Below are positions 54,687-63,129 of a stretch of 64,000 nt of DNA, piece by piece. Below the pieces are notes generated by a model. That model did not search any database. It was given only the letters and a program-made list of their open reading frames with translations, and was not told the DNA's origin. The stretch spans positions 124,001-188,000 of the forward strand of contig NZ_JAJAPB010000003.1 in assembly GCF_026226615.1 (NCBI RefSeq), read 5' to 3'. The stretch comes from Geovibrio ferrireducens (lineage in GTDB: Bacteria; Chrysiogenota; Deferribacteres; Deferribacterales; Geovibrionaceae). The position numbers and the translations under genes are program-made. How positions within the stretch are numbered: position 1 is the stretch's first letter; each line of letters opens with the position of its first letter.

Positions 54687-55943
54687 GTGAACGGTTTCAA
54701 CATTCGGGAAATTATTGAAAAAGAAAGTGTCATCACTCACTTTCAGCCTATAATCAGCCTTAAGGAAAAACGGGTTGTGGGTATAGAGGCGCTCAGCAGA
54801 GGCATTAAACCTGTCTGCGGGAGCATAATCCCCCCTTCTGTCATGTTTGAATCCGCCAAGCAGAACAACTGCCTTGTTGAGCTGGACAGGCTCTGCCGCA
54901 AAAAAGCATTGCAGAATTTCCGCGAATTTGCGCAGAATGAAGACCTGATCCTCTTCGTAAACCTTGATGCATCAATCCTGGACATGATCGAAATAAACGG
55001 CAAGTCATGGACAAAATCATTTGCTGATGAGGCAGGCATAGACTGCAGCATGATAGCAATCGAAATAGTGGAATCACGCGTGGAAAAGAACGAAAACCTG
55101 GTTCACTTCGTAAAAAAGCATAAGGACTACGGCTTTTTCGTCACTCTTGATGACTTCGGCGCATACCACTCCAACCTTGACCGCATTGTAAAATCCAAGC
55201 CAAACATTATAAAAATTGACCGCTCGCTGGTGGCAAACATGAATAATGACTACTACCAGCAGTCAATTGTACGTTCAATAATAGAACTTGCCCGAAAAAT
55301 TGGCTCCCTCACCCTCGCAGAAGGACTTGAGACAGAAGAAGATGTCGTCAAGTGCTATGAGCTCGGCGTTGACCTGTTTCAGGGGTTTTATTTCAGCCAG
55401 CCAATAACCGATTACAACAGCATAAAAGAAAGCTGCGATGAGGAGATTGAAAAAATCTCAAAAAGCATAAAGGTGCACCTCAACGGCATAATAACCAGAA
55501 AACAGCAGCAGCATAAACATTTTGAGGCGATTCTGGACAGGCTTGTGGATGAGATACGCACCTCCGGCTCTGCCGCGGAGACATGCTTCCTGCAGGAAGT
55601 CATAGACAGGCATCTGGAAATCGAAAAAATATGCATTCTGGACAGCGAAGGCATACAGACCGCTCAGGCAGTCAGCAAAAACTGTGTTTCCAAAAACGGA
55701 TTCCACAGACTTTACTGGCCAAGCACGGAAAACGTGGATCATTCTCTGAAAGATTACTATTATTTTCTGATGCGCCTTGATATAAAAAAGTTTTATACTG
55801 ATCCGTTCATGTCCATCCTCTCCGGCAGGCTGTGCAGAACCATGTCATCCAGATACCTGCGCAGCGGAAGGGAAGAGGTCGTCTGCATTGATTTTGTGGA
55901 GGCAAAGGCGGATATGAATATTAATAAAAGCAGTTCGCTGTGA
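54687..55943 (+). CDS. EAL-domain protein, first of a tandem pair
   Basis: Predicted c-di-GMP phosphodiesterase, 418 residues. The EAL domain spans about residues 10-250: GIEALSRG (EAL motif), LFVNLDASILD, AIEIVESR, VTLDDFGAYHSNLDR (metal Asp-Asp), IKIDRSLV, LAEGLETEEDV and FQGFYFSQP. The catalytic residues appear present. The C-terminal ~120 residues end in LSGRLCRTMSSRYL and VVCIDFVEA, reminiscent of the PAS-like domain of YkuI, so likely a sensor. No transmembrane segment. The start is a GTG with a weak Shine-Dalgarno; promoter-like TTACAA and TAATTT lie in the 107-base gap upstream. Confidence 0.82.
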   Translation: MNGFNIREIIEKESVITHFQPIISLKEKRVVGIEALSRGIKPVCGSIIPPSVMFESAKQNNCLVELDRLCRKKALQNFREFAQNEDLILFVNLDASILDMIEINGKSWTKSFADEAGIDCSMIAIEIVESRVEKNENLVHFVKKHKDYGFFVTLDDFGAYHSNLDRIVKSKPNIIKIDRSLVANMNNDYYQQSIVRSIIELARKIGSLTLAEGLETEEDVVKCYELGVDLFQGFYFSQPITDYNSIKESCDEEIEKISKSIKVHLNGIITRKQQQHKHFEAILDRLVDEIRTSGSAAETCFLQEVIDRHLEIEKICILDSEGIQTAQAVSKNCVSKNGFHRLYWPSTENVDHSLKDYYYFLMRLDIKKFYTDPFMSILSGRLCRTMSSRYLRSGREEVVCIDFVEAKADMNINKSSSL

Positions 55944-57190
55944 AAGTGGTGAGTCATTTGAACTTTGATATAAAAGCAATACTGGCGAAAGAATCTATAA
56001 TAACAGCCTTTCAGCCCATAGTGAGCCTCAAGAGAAAAAAGATAGTCGGCCTTGAAGCTCTCACCAGAGGCTACGACACCGCAAATGACACCATGATCGC
56101 CCCGAATCTTCTTTTCGAAGCGGCGGATGAAGCGGATGCAACCATCGAACTGGACAGGCTCTGCCGCAGAACCGCCATAAAAAACTTCAGAAAAATAAAG
56201 AATTTTAAAGATATGGTGCTGTTCGTAAACCTCAACACTGCTGTTCTTAATCAGGACGGAGAACTCCAGATGCGCACCAAGCAGTACGCTGATCAGGAGG
56301 GTGTTTCCTACTGCAACATAGCAATGGAGATCGTTGAGTCTGCTGTGGAGAATAACAGCAAGCTTATTGAAGTGATAGAGAAATACCGTGAACTCGGTTT
56401 CTTTGTCGCTTTGGATGACTTCGGCGCGCTGCACTCAAACCTCAACAGGCTGGTGATCACCAAACCTGACATAATAAAAATAGACCGCTGCCTTGTAAAC
56501 AACGTCAGCAAGAGCTATTACCAGCGCTCAATCATAAAATCGATCATAGAGCTCGCCAAAACAATCGGTTCCCTAACCCTTGCGGAAGGTCTGGAGGAGG
56601 AAGAGGACATATTCACCTGCTATGAAATGGGGATAGACCTCTATCAGGGTTTCTATTTCGCAAGACCCGGCGCATTTGATGAAATAGCAGTGGAAAACTG
56701 CATCAACCGGATACTTACCTGCGCTGATAAAATTAAAAGAAACATAGAAACATCCATTCATGAAAATAAAGAAAAGCATAAGGAAAACCAGAAGATTATC
56801 GAAGAGGTTGAACGGAGGCTGAACAAGCTTGCCATAAAAGACTTCTTTCAGGAGTTTCAGGAAACGGCAAACGAAAACGACTCTGTTCAGTGCATTTACC
56901 TGCTCGATTCAAACGGTACGCAGATAGGCCCCACCATCTGCGGCTGCGGTAAGAAGTCACTCAAACAAAACCACTTTTTCAGGCCGGCCGAGGAACTGGA
57001 CGATCATTCGTTAAAGGACTACTATTATTATATAAGCCATCTCGGACTGGAGAGATTCTACACTAACCCGTATATATCCCTCGCCTCAGGGCAGCTTTGC
57101 CGCACGGCATCCTTTCTCACAAATGCGGGAGCAAAAAACTATATAGTCTGCATAGATTTCATAGAGCAGAAGCTGCACGCCGAAACCTAA
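55940..57190 (+). CDS. EAL-domain protein, second of a tandem pair
   Basis: Close paralogue of the preceding gene, 416 residues with the same layout: EAL domain (GLEALTRG, MVLFVNLNTAVLN, AMEIVESA, VALDDFGALHSNLNR, IKIDRCLV, LAEGLEEEEDIF) and the same C-terminal region with LASGQLCRTASFL and YIVCIDFIEQ. Overlaps the first gene by 4 bases (GTGA). The duplicated pair probably shares a signal class; different sequences between about residues 260 and 330 suggest divergence in the linker/sensor part. Confidence 0.82.
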   Translation: MKVVSHLNFDIKAILAKESIITAFQPIVSLKRKKIVGLEALTRGYDTANDTMIAPNLLFEAADEADATIELDRLCRRTAIKNFRKIKNFKDMVLFVNLNTAVLNQDGELQMRTKQYADQEGVSYCNIAMEIVESAVENNSKLIEVIEKYRELGFFVALDDFGALHSNLNRLVITKPDIIKIDRCLVNNVSKSYYQRSIIKSIIELAKTIGSLTLAEGLEEEEDIFTCYEMGIDLYQGFYFARPGAFDEIAVENCINRILTCADKIKRNIETSIHENKEKHKENQKIIEEVERRLNKLAIKDFFQEFQETANENDSVQCIYLLDSNGTQIGPTICGCGKKSLKQNHFFRPAEELDDHSLKDYYYYISHLGLERFYTNPYISLASGQLCRTASFLTNAGAKNYIVCIDFIEQKLHAET

Positions 57191-58596
57191 AGAACAGGCC
57201 CCAGTGTCCGGCATACACCCTCAAAAACACGCACAGAAAACGGACGGTTCCTCACAGCTTTAAGCTCGACCTCTTCGGAATGGCAGAGATAATAGCGGAC
57301 AAGCCTGTCCACATCCTCAGCAAAGGCTCCGGAATAAGCCACTATGTTAAGCTCAAAATTTATCTTAAAGCTCCTGCCGTCCATGTTGGCGGAACCTGTG
57401 ATAACAAAATAATCATCAATAACAACAATCTTCGCATGGAGCATTATGCCCTTGGTTTCGTAAATCCTCACTCCGTTCTCGATAAGCTCCTCGTAATACG
57501 AGCGCCCCGCGGCAGCGGCAAGGGGCTGGTTGTTCCTGCCGGGGAGAATTACGGTTACATCTATCCCCTGTCTGCTGATATTCTTAAGAGTCTCTATAAC
57601 AGGCTGATCGGGTACAAGGTAAGGAGTGACAATCACAACGGACTTTTTCGCCCTGTTCAGGGTGCTGAAAAGGGTGCTGTATATCAGCGGGCGAGGCATA
57701 TGGGGACCGGAGGGCACAACCTGAACCGTGGTATCGCCGCCGCGCTCCACCTGAGCGCTTTTTATAAGCTCCTCTATGCTTTCCCCTGTGGCAAAAAGCC
57801 AGTCCTCGGCAAAAACTTCCTCCACCGGGTAAACCGCATCTCCGCCGAAGGAAAGGTGAGCGTCAAACCATTTCCTGTTGCCGAAAAACCCGCCCATGTA
57901 TTCTCTGCCTATGTTCATGCCGCCTGTGTAGCACACTCTGCCGTCCACTATTGCTATTTTGCGGTGATTACGGAAGTTCATGCGTGAAACTGTTTTAAAC
58001 CCTAACGGCGGATGGAAAACGGCTATGTTCACCTTGCTTTTCTTGAGTCTCCGGTAAGTGCTGCTTAATGTGAAGCCGAAAGAGCCGAAGCCGTCCACCA
58101 GAAGGTAGACCTTCACACCTCTTTCAGCGGTGTCTATGAGCAGATCTGCAAAGAACTGCCCCGCAAAGTCGTTCCTGAAAACGTAATACTCCATGAGCAC
58201 ATACTTCTCAGCCGAGCTTATGTCCTCGCCGAGGAGCGAATATTTCTCCCCTCCGCCTATTATAAGTTTCAGATTGCTGCACATATGCGGCGCAACCCCG
58301 GTTATCTTCTCCACAAGTGCGCCCAGACCGCTCTTATCGAACTCTTCATCATGCTTAACGTATTTTTTGAGGGCTATGGACTGGTATGACTTAAACTTCT
58401 TCTCAAGCATGCGCTTAAGTCTCGGATTACCGAGAAGTATGTACATCACTGCGCCTATGAACGGAAACAGAACAACCACCATAAGCCATGAGAAGTTCGC
58501 CCTCGCCTCCCTCCGGCCGGAGAGAATAACAAGGACAAGTATAAGCGATATAACTTCCCCCAGATGCTGAAAAAACAGATCCAAATAAGCGGTCAT
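57187..58596 (-). CDS. cls: Cardiolipin synthase
   Basis: Makes cardiolipin from two phosphatidylglycerols at the inner membrane. Two N-terminal transmembrane segments, then two phospholipase-D motifs: NFRNHRKIAIVDGRVCYTGG near residue 210 and MLHAKIVVIDDYFVITGSAN near 390, both with the H-x-K residues. Length 469 is normal. It is convergent with the EAL gene (4-base overlap) and ATGA-overlaps the radical SAM gene. Confidence 0.93.
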   Translation of the reverse strand: MTAYLDLFFQHLGEVISLILVLVILSGRREARANFSWLMVVVLFPFIGAVMYILLGNPRLKRMLEKKFKSYQSIALKKYVKHDEEFDKSGLGALVEKITGVAPHMCSNLKLIIGGGEKYSLLGEDISSAEKYVLMEYYVFRNDFAGQFFADLLIDTAERGVKVYLLVDGFGSFGFTLSSTYRRLKKSKVNIAVFHPPLGFKTVSRMNFRNHRKIAIVDGRVCYTGGMNIGREYMGGFFGNRKWFDAHLSFGGDAVYPVEEVFAEDWLFATGESIEELIKSAQVERGGDTTVQVVPSGPHMPRPLIYSTLFSTLNRAKKSVVIVTPYLVPDQPVIETLKNISRQGIDVTVILPGRNNQPLAAAAGRSYYEELIENGVRIYETKGIMLHAKIVVIDDYFVITGSANMDGRSFKINFELNIVAYSGAFAEDVDRLVRYYLCHSEEVELKAVRNRPFSVRVFEGVCRTLGPVL

Positions 58597-59501
58597 CTCC
58601 CGAATAAAACTCCCTGACGCAGTCCCTTTTCACGCATTACGCTTTTGAGAAGATTAATAAACTCATTCTTGGAGATTCCCCACCGGGGCGCAATAAGCGT
58701 TTCCCCTGCGGCATCACCCATAAGACGCGCAATGACAGTTTCCTCCGGCAGAAGCGCAATGCACTCCGCCAGAACATCCGCATATTCACGCACGTCCATA
58801 ACCTTGATTTTACTCTGATTATAAATATTTTCAAGCTCCGTATCCTTCACTACGTGAAGATGATGGAACTTCACGGAATAAACCCCGCAGGCAGCGGCAA
58901 AACGCACGGTTTCCAGCATATCTTCACGGGTGTCGTTCGGCAGACCGAGGATAATATGAGCGCAGGACTTTATTCCCCGCACAGAGGTTTTCCGCACTGC
59001 TTCCGCGAAATCCTCCGCTGTGTGGCCGCGGTTTATTATACGCAGGGTTTCAGGGTTTGAGGATTGCAGCCCGTACTCCACAACCACCTCATAGCGCTTG
59101 TTTAACTCCGCCAGATAGTCAAGCTTTTCATCATCCACCGTGTCCGGGCGTGTGCCTATATGGACAGACACTATGCCGTCATCAACGAGGGCACTTTCCA
59201 TTTTAGCTTCTATCTCATCAAGAGTGCCGTAAGTGTTTGAGTATGACTGAAAATATATGATATACGCATTGATATTCTTCTGTTTCAGAGCCTCAATGCG
59301 CCTCTTCACCTGCTCCGTTATTTCGCCTGCTGACGCACCGGAGAATGACTCATTATTGCAGTAAATACACCCTGAATGCCCCTTGGTTCCGTCCCTGTTG
59401 GGGCATGTGAAGCCCGCATCCACAGGCACTTTCCACACCTTTTGCCCGAACCGGCGGCGGAGATAGGTATTCAGATCGAGGTACAGGTTGTCGGTCATCA
59501 T
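58593..59501 (-). CDS. Radical SAM protein, TIGR01212 (YhcC) family
   Basis: 302 residues. The 4Fe-4S cluster binds Cys residues in FTCPNRDGTKGHSGCIYCNN, with the family's longer spacing. Other signs: IYFQSYSNTYGTLDEIEAK, HIGTRPDTV, EYGLQSSNPETL, HIILGLPNDTREDML. YhcC proteins have no settled reaction. It lies directly upstream of cls on the minus strand. Confidence 0.88.
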   Translation of the reverse strand: MMTDNLYLDLNTYLRRRFGQKVWKVPVDAGFTCPNRDGTKGHSGCIYCNNESFSGASAGEITEQVKRRIEALKQKNINAYIIYFQSYSNTYGTLDEIEAKMESALVDDGIVSVHIGTRPDTVDDEKLDYLAELNKRYEVVVEYGLQSSNPETLRIINRGHTAEDFAEAVRKTSVRGIKSCAHIILGLPNDTREDMLETVRFAAACGVYSVKFHHLHVVKDTELENIYNQSKIKVMDVREYADVLAECIALLPEETVIARLMGDAAGETLIAPRWGISKNEFINLLKSVMREKGLRQGVLFGR

Positions 59502-59565
59502 GGCAGGTATAATAGATTCAGGCTTTCAGGAAAGAAAGATAATTCGGCACAGCAATCCAAACAGT

Positions 59566-59593
59566 TTGCAAAAGAATGCTGAAATTATATAAT
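59566..59593 (+). promoter_or_regulatory. Predicted promoter of the nucleotidyltransferase pair (leaderless)
   Basis: -35 TTGCAA (59566-59571), 16-base spacer, perfect -10 TATAAT (59588-59593). The ATG of the first gene is at 59600, where transcription should begin, so the mRNA would lack a leader; no Shine-Dalgarno is present. Confidence 0.65.
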
Positions 59594-59599
59594 AGTAGC

Positions 59600-59923
59600 A
59601 TGAAACATGAAAAACTTGACCGCCGCAGTCTGGAGCTTCATTACCTGATTGCGGATAAAATCAGAAAAGAGCCCTGCCTCATCGAAGAAGCAAAAGCAAC
59701 TATTGAAAAATGGCTCAATACTGTTTCGCCGCATTCAAAACCTTACCTTGTGGAATGGAAAAAGATTTTAAACAGCAGTACTGAACAGTGTCTCGCCTTT
59801 ATGACGGAAAATTCAGAGCATGCTGATTCTCTCCGCCAATCATCACCCTTCGCTGGGATTCTGACAAATAAAGAACGCTTTGAGTTTCTGAACAAATGGA
59901 GAAGCAGCAATGAGGAGGCATGA
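59600..59923 (+). CDS. Unknown 107-residue protein paired with a DUF6036-like nucleotidyltransferase
   Basis: A small helical protein (ELHYLIADKIRKEP; ATIEKWLNTVSPHSKPYLVE; RQSSPFAGILTNKERFEFLN). I recognise the pattern as the usual upstream partner of DUF6036 nucleotidyltransferases, but its function is not known. It overlaps the next gene by 14 bases. I chose the second Met (59600) because the -10 element lies immediately upstream; the first in-frame ATG at 59576 would be inside the promoter. By analogy to nucleotidyltransferase toxin-antitoxin pairs it could be the antitoxin or partner. Confidence 0.6.
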   Translation: MKHEKLDRRSLELHYLIADKIRKEPCLIEEAKATIEKWLNTVSPHSKPYLVEWKKILNSSTEQCLAFMTENSEHADSLRQSSPFAGILTNKERFEFLNKWRSSNEEA

Positions 59924-60434
59924 ACTTGAACACCTGCTCAGAGCAGCGGGAGCAGTAACTGATCAGAAAAAAATAATTGTTATAGGCAGCCAGTCAGTAC
60001 TCGGCTCTGTCCCGGATGCTCCTGATGAACTGCTGATGTCCATGGAGGCAGACATGTACCCGGCAGAAAAGCCGGAGCTCGCTGATATTATAGACGGTTC
60101 AATAGGGGAACTTTCCCCTTTTGAAAAAACCTTCGGATATTATGCGCAGGGGGTCGGCCCGGAAACTGCAATTCTGCCCGCAGGCTGGGACGTACGCACA
60201 GTTGAAATACACAACAGAAACACAGATGGTGTGACAGGTATGTGTCTTGAACCGCATGATCTCGCAGCATCAAAACTGGCTGTCGGCAGGGAGAAAGATT
60301 CAGTCTTTGTCAGAGCAATGCTGAAACATCAAATAATCAGCATGAACAAACTTCATGACCGCATAAGCCTTCTGCCCGTGGACGAGGAAAGAAAGGTATA
60401 CCTGAAAAAAATTGCAGAATCTTTGACAAAATAA
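59910..60434 (+). CDS. DUF6036-like nucleotidyltransferase
   Basis: 174 residues. A minimal nucleotidyltransferase fold: Gly26-Ser27 in IVIGSQSVLGS, then Glu46 and Asp48 in SMEADMYP in place of the usual Asp-x-Asp, and later IDGSIGELSPFEKTFGYY, GVGPETAILPAGW, LEPHDLAASKLAVGREKD. The last block resembles the AbiEii/MNT-type nucleotidyltransferases of toxin-antitoxin systems. The nucleotide and target are unknown. Its gene follows its partner with an overlap, in a gap between ordinary genes. Confidence 0.72.
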   Translation: MRRHELEHLLRAAGAVTDQKKIIVIGSQSVLGSVPDAPDELLMSMEADMYPAEKPELADIIDGSIGELSPFEKTFGYYAQGVGPETAILPAGWDVRTVEIHNRNTDGVTGMCLEPHDLAASKLAVGREKDSVFVRAMLKHQIISMNKLHDRISLLPVDEERKVYLKKIAESLTK

Positions 60435-60481
60435 CCCCTCGGTCTATTTACATTACAGCATATTTCCCTTCTTGTATTTGT

Positions 60482-60490
60482 TGCTATAAT
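60482..60490 (+). promoter_or_regulatory. Predicted extended -10 promoter upstream of the UPF0434 gene
   Basis: TGCTATAAT, a consensus -10 with the TG extension; no clear -35. The leader is about 30 bases and includes GGAG ten bases before the ATG. It should drive UPF0434-nnrDE-tsaE and what follows. Confidence 0.5.
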
Positions 60491-60527
60491 ATCTTACATT
60501 AACTCAAAATGTACCCGGAGCGCAAAA

Positions 60528-60713
60528 ATGGCTTTAAAACCCGAACTTATAGAAGTGCTTGCATGCCCCAAATGCAAAACAGGCGTGAGAGTTTCAAAAA
60601 ACGGCAAAGCGATAGTCTGTGACACATGCCGCCTTATTTACGAGATAAAAGACGACATCCCTGTAATGCTTATTGACGAAGCAAAACAGGTCGAGAACAC
60701 GGAAGAGTATTAA
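60528..60713 (+). CDS. Trm112/UPF0434 family zinc-ribbon protein
   Basis: 61 residues with two Cys pairs, ACPKCKTG and VCDTCRLI, and the family end YEIKDDIPVMLIDEA. Relatives (YcaR, Trm112) are small zinc-binding partners of methyltransferases or unknown. It is followed by nnrDE after two bases. Confidence 0.85.
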   Translation: MALKPELIEVLACPKCKTGVRVSKNGKAIVCDTCRLIYEIKDDIPVMLIDEAKQVENTEEY

Positions 60714-60715
60714 TC

Positions 60716-62224
60716 ATGGAAATTCTCAGTTCCTCCTCCATGGCCGAGGCGGACAGGCTGACCATTCAGGAAACGGGGATTCCTTCCGCCGTGCTGATGG
60801 AAAATGCCGCCGCAGGCGTTTTTGACTATATAAGCTCACTTGAGATCCCCAAGGACAGAATAGCTATCGCAGCAGGTTCCGGCAATAACGGCGGAGACGG
60901 TTTCGCCCTCGCCCGCCGTCTGGCAAACGCAGGCTGCATTGTGGATGTATTTGTCTGTCAGCCTGAAAAGCTCAAAGGCGATGCAAAGCTGAACTACGAT
61001 ATTCTGCTGAAATTTCCGGTAAGCATTATAGAGCTTGATGACGAGGCTCCGCTGTTTGATTCATACGACATAACAGTGGACGCTCTCTTCGGAACAGGGT
61101 TTAAGGGTGAGATAACAGGCTTTTACGCCGCGCTTATCGAATCAGTGAACGAAACATCAAACTTCGTTATCTCCATAGACATACCCAGCGGACTTTCCGG
61201 CAGTTCCCATAATGTAAGTGGCATATGCGTTGACGCTGATGCCACAGTGACATTCTGCCGCCCGAAAATTCCCCACTGCATGTACCCCGCCAAAAAATTC
61301 TGCGGCGAAGTGGCAGTGGTGGACATATCCATACCGGACTTCAATGTTGAGGCAGTTTCTGAAGGGCTTTACCTCGTTACGGAAGATCTCCTTCCGAGGC
61401 TTGCAAAAAGAGAGCCCGATTCCCACAAGGGAACATACGGACACGCGGTAATCGCCGGAGGCTCAGCGGGAAAAACCGGAGCAGCCGTTATGGCCTCAAT
61501 ATCCTGCTCCGCTGCGGGCGCAGGGCTTGTAACCTGCATGATACCAACCAGCCTTAACTATACGGCGGAACTGGGCGCACTTGAGATAATGAGCTTTCCG
61601 GTCGGTATAGAAGACCATTTCAAAGCCGAAGGCGCAGAGGAAGCGGTGGATTTCCTTGAAGGGAAAAGCGCTCTGGGTATAGGCCCCGGAATCGGCAGAA
61701 AGGAAGAGACCGGAACATTCATCCGTGAAATACTGTCCAAAAGCACAGTTACCGCCATTGTTGACGCTGACGGTCTGTACCACCTTGACAAAGAAACTCT
61801 GGAAACGCTGCGCGGACGTGCAGTGCTTACCCCTCATATAGGTGAATTTGCCCGTATGACAGGGCTCTCAGCAGATGAGGTTCAGGCAGACAGGCTGAAT
61901 TTAGCCCGCACATTTGCCGCACAGTACGGCGTGGTGCTTGTGCTGAAAAGCGCCGATACAATAACAGCAACTCCCGAAGGCATAACCTTCATAAATACAA
62001 GCGGTTCCCCCGCACTCGCCAAAGGCGGCAGCGGCGACTGTCTCACAGGGCTTATAACAGGATTCATCTCACAGGGGTACGAACCAGCTGAGGCGGCTGT
62101 CCTCGGCTGTTACATCCTCGGTGCGGCGTCACGCAGAGCAGCAGAAGGCAAAAGCGAAAGAAGCGTGATGACCACTGACGTGATAAGCCGGATCGGAGCG
62201 GTGATAAGTGAACTTGAAGATTAA
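60716..62224 (+). CDS. nnrDE: Bifunctional NAD(P)H-hydrate epimerase/dehydratase
   Basis: Repairs hydrated NAD(P)H. The N-terminal YjeF_N epimerase domain (residues ~1-215; AAGSGNNGGDGFALARRLA; DALFGTGFKGEI) is fused to a C-terminal ribokinase-fold dehydratase (HKGTYGHAVIAGGSAGKTGA; the catalytic Asp in ALAKGGSGDCLTGLITG). Length 502 is normal for the fusion. Overlaps tsaE by 17 bases. Confidence 0.94.
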   Translation: MEILSSSSMAEADRLTIQETGIPSAVLMENAAAGVFDYISSLEIPKDRIAIAAGSGNNGGDGFALARRLANAGCIVDVFVCQPEKLKGDAKLNYDILLKFPVSIIELDDEAPLFDSYDITVDALFGTGFKGEITGFYAALIESVNETSNFVISIDIPSGLSGSSHNVSGICVDADATVTFCRPKIPHCMYPAKKFCGEVAVVDISIPDFNVEAVSEGLYLVTEDLLPRLAKREPDSHKGTYGHAVIAGGSAGKTGAAVMASISCSAAGAGLVTCMIPTSLNYTAELGALEIMSFPVGIEDHFKAEGAEEAVDFLEGKSALGIGPGIGRKEETGTFIREILSKSTVTAIVDADGLYHLDKETLETLRGRAVLTPHIGEFARMTGLSADEVQADRLNLARTFAAQYGVVLVLKSADTITATPEGITFINTSGSPALAKGGSGDCLTGLITGFISQGYEPAEAAVLGCYILGAASRRAAEGKSERSVMTTDVISRIGAVISELED

Positions 62225-62624
62225 CACATCATCACCGGAGGAAACCGCCAAAGCGGCAAAAAGCCTTATAAACGAGCTCACAGGAAAGACAGTTCTCCTC
62301 AACGGAAATCTGGGCGCAGGCAAGACAACTTTTGTGAAGGCCTTCGCCAAAGAGTCCGGTTGCAGGGAGGAGGGCTCCAGCCCCACCTTTACCCTGATGC
62401 AGAGATACAGGGGCGAAACGGACATTCTCCACTTTGACCTCTACAGGCTGAACCACTTTGAAGAGCTTGAGACAATCGGTTTTTTCGAAACCATGGAGGA
62501 AAAAGCCACCAAGTTCATAGAGTGGGCGGAAAAGTTCAGGCTTCAAGACGAGCTTGAAAGTTTTGTAATAATTGATATAAAAAATCTCGGCGGCGATGAA
62601 AGAGAGCTGCACATAAAGGAATAG
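62208..62624 (+). CDS. tsaE: tRNA threonylcarbamoyladenosine biosynthesis ATPase TsaE
   Basis: ATPase needed with TsaB, TsaC and TsaD for t6A37 in tRNA. Walker A GNLGAGKT at 33-40, SSPTFTLMQRY and LHFDLYRLNHFEELETIG are diagnostic. Length 138 is normal. The start is a GTG (GTGAAC) overlapping nnrDE by 17 bases. Confidence 0.94.
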   Translation: MNLKINTSSPEETAKAAKSLINELTGKTVLLNGNLGAGKTTFVKAFAKESGCREEGSSPTFTLMQRYRGETDILHFDLYRLNHFEELETIGFFETMEEKATKFIEWAEKFRLQDELESFVIIDIKNLGGDERELHIKE

Positions 62625-62626
62625 AT

Positions 62627-62860
62627 ATGATACCCAAATACTGCCCCTACTGCGGGGATCAGAAGCTTGAAGAGCTTGAACCGACAGAAGTCGCCATAGA
62701 CAATATGATATGGACTATATATCATTACGAATGCCAGTTCTGCGGCGAACTTTTCGACCGTATAATACCCGAAGGCGAGCTTGAGTGGGACAATATATCC
62801 CCGGACGATCTCGACTCCCTCATAGATGATGACGATAAACCCAAAGGGTATCCGCATTAA
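62627..62860 (+). CDS. Small zinc-ribbon protein, unknown function
   Basis: 77 residues with two Cys pairs, KYCPYCGDQ and ECQFCGELF, forming a zinc ribbon, and a strongly acidic C-terminal tail ([13 protein letters not shown]). No further match is recognised. It starts two bases after tsaE and overlaps the next gene, so it belongs to this operon. Confidence 0.65.
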   Translation: MIPKYCPYCGDQKLEELEPTEVAIDNMIWTIYHYECQFCGELFDRIIPEGELEWDNISPDDLDSLIDDDDKPKGYPH

Positions 62861-63110
62861 CAACAGACCGAACCTCTCAGAAGAGGATGTAAACAAAATT
62901 CTCATTGTTAAAAACGGGCTGGAGGATCTCAACCTGATAATTCAGGAGATTGAGCACACCTACCAGATACTGGGCAGTGAAGAAATAACCGAGAACGAAA
63001 GAGAACTGAACAAAAGAAGGCTTAAGGCGCTGGAAAAACTCATGGCAGATATAAACGCCAGAGTGAACACGGCGATAGACAAAGAGATAGACAAATCAAA
63101 ATTTTCTTAA
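62826..63110 (+). CDS. Unknown small helical protein before valS
   Basis: Up to 94 residues, probably mostly alpha-helical and possibly coiled coil ([36 protein letters not shown]). It overlaps the previous gene by about 35 bases; the exact start is uncertain because the first ATGs (62826, 62829) have no clear Shine-Dalgarno. Not recognised as a known family. Confidence 0.55.
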   Translation: MMTINPKGIRINNRPNLSEEDVNKILIVKNGLEDLNLIIQEIEHTYQILGSEEITENERELNKRRLKALEKLMADINARVNTAIDKEIDKSKFS

Positions 63111-63129
63111 ATATACGGAGCAGAGAATA

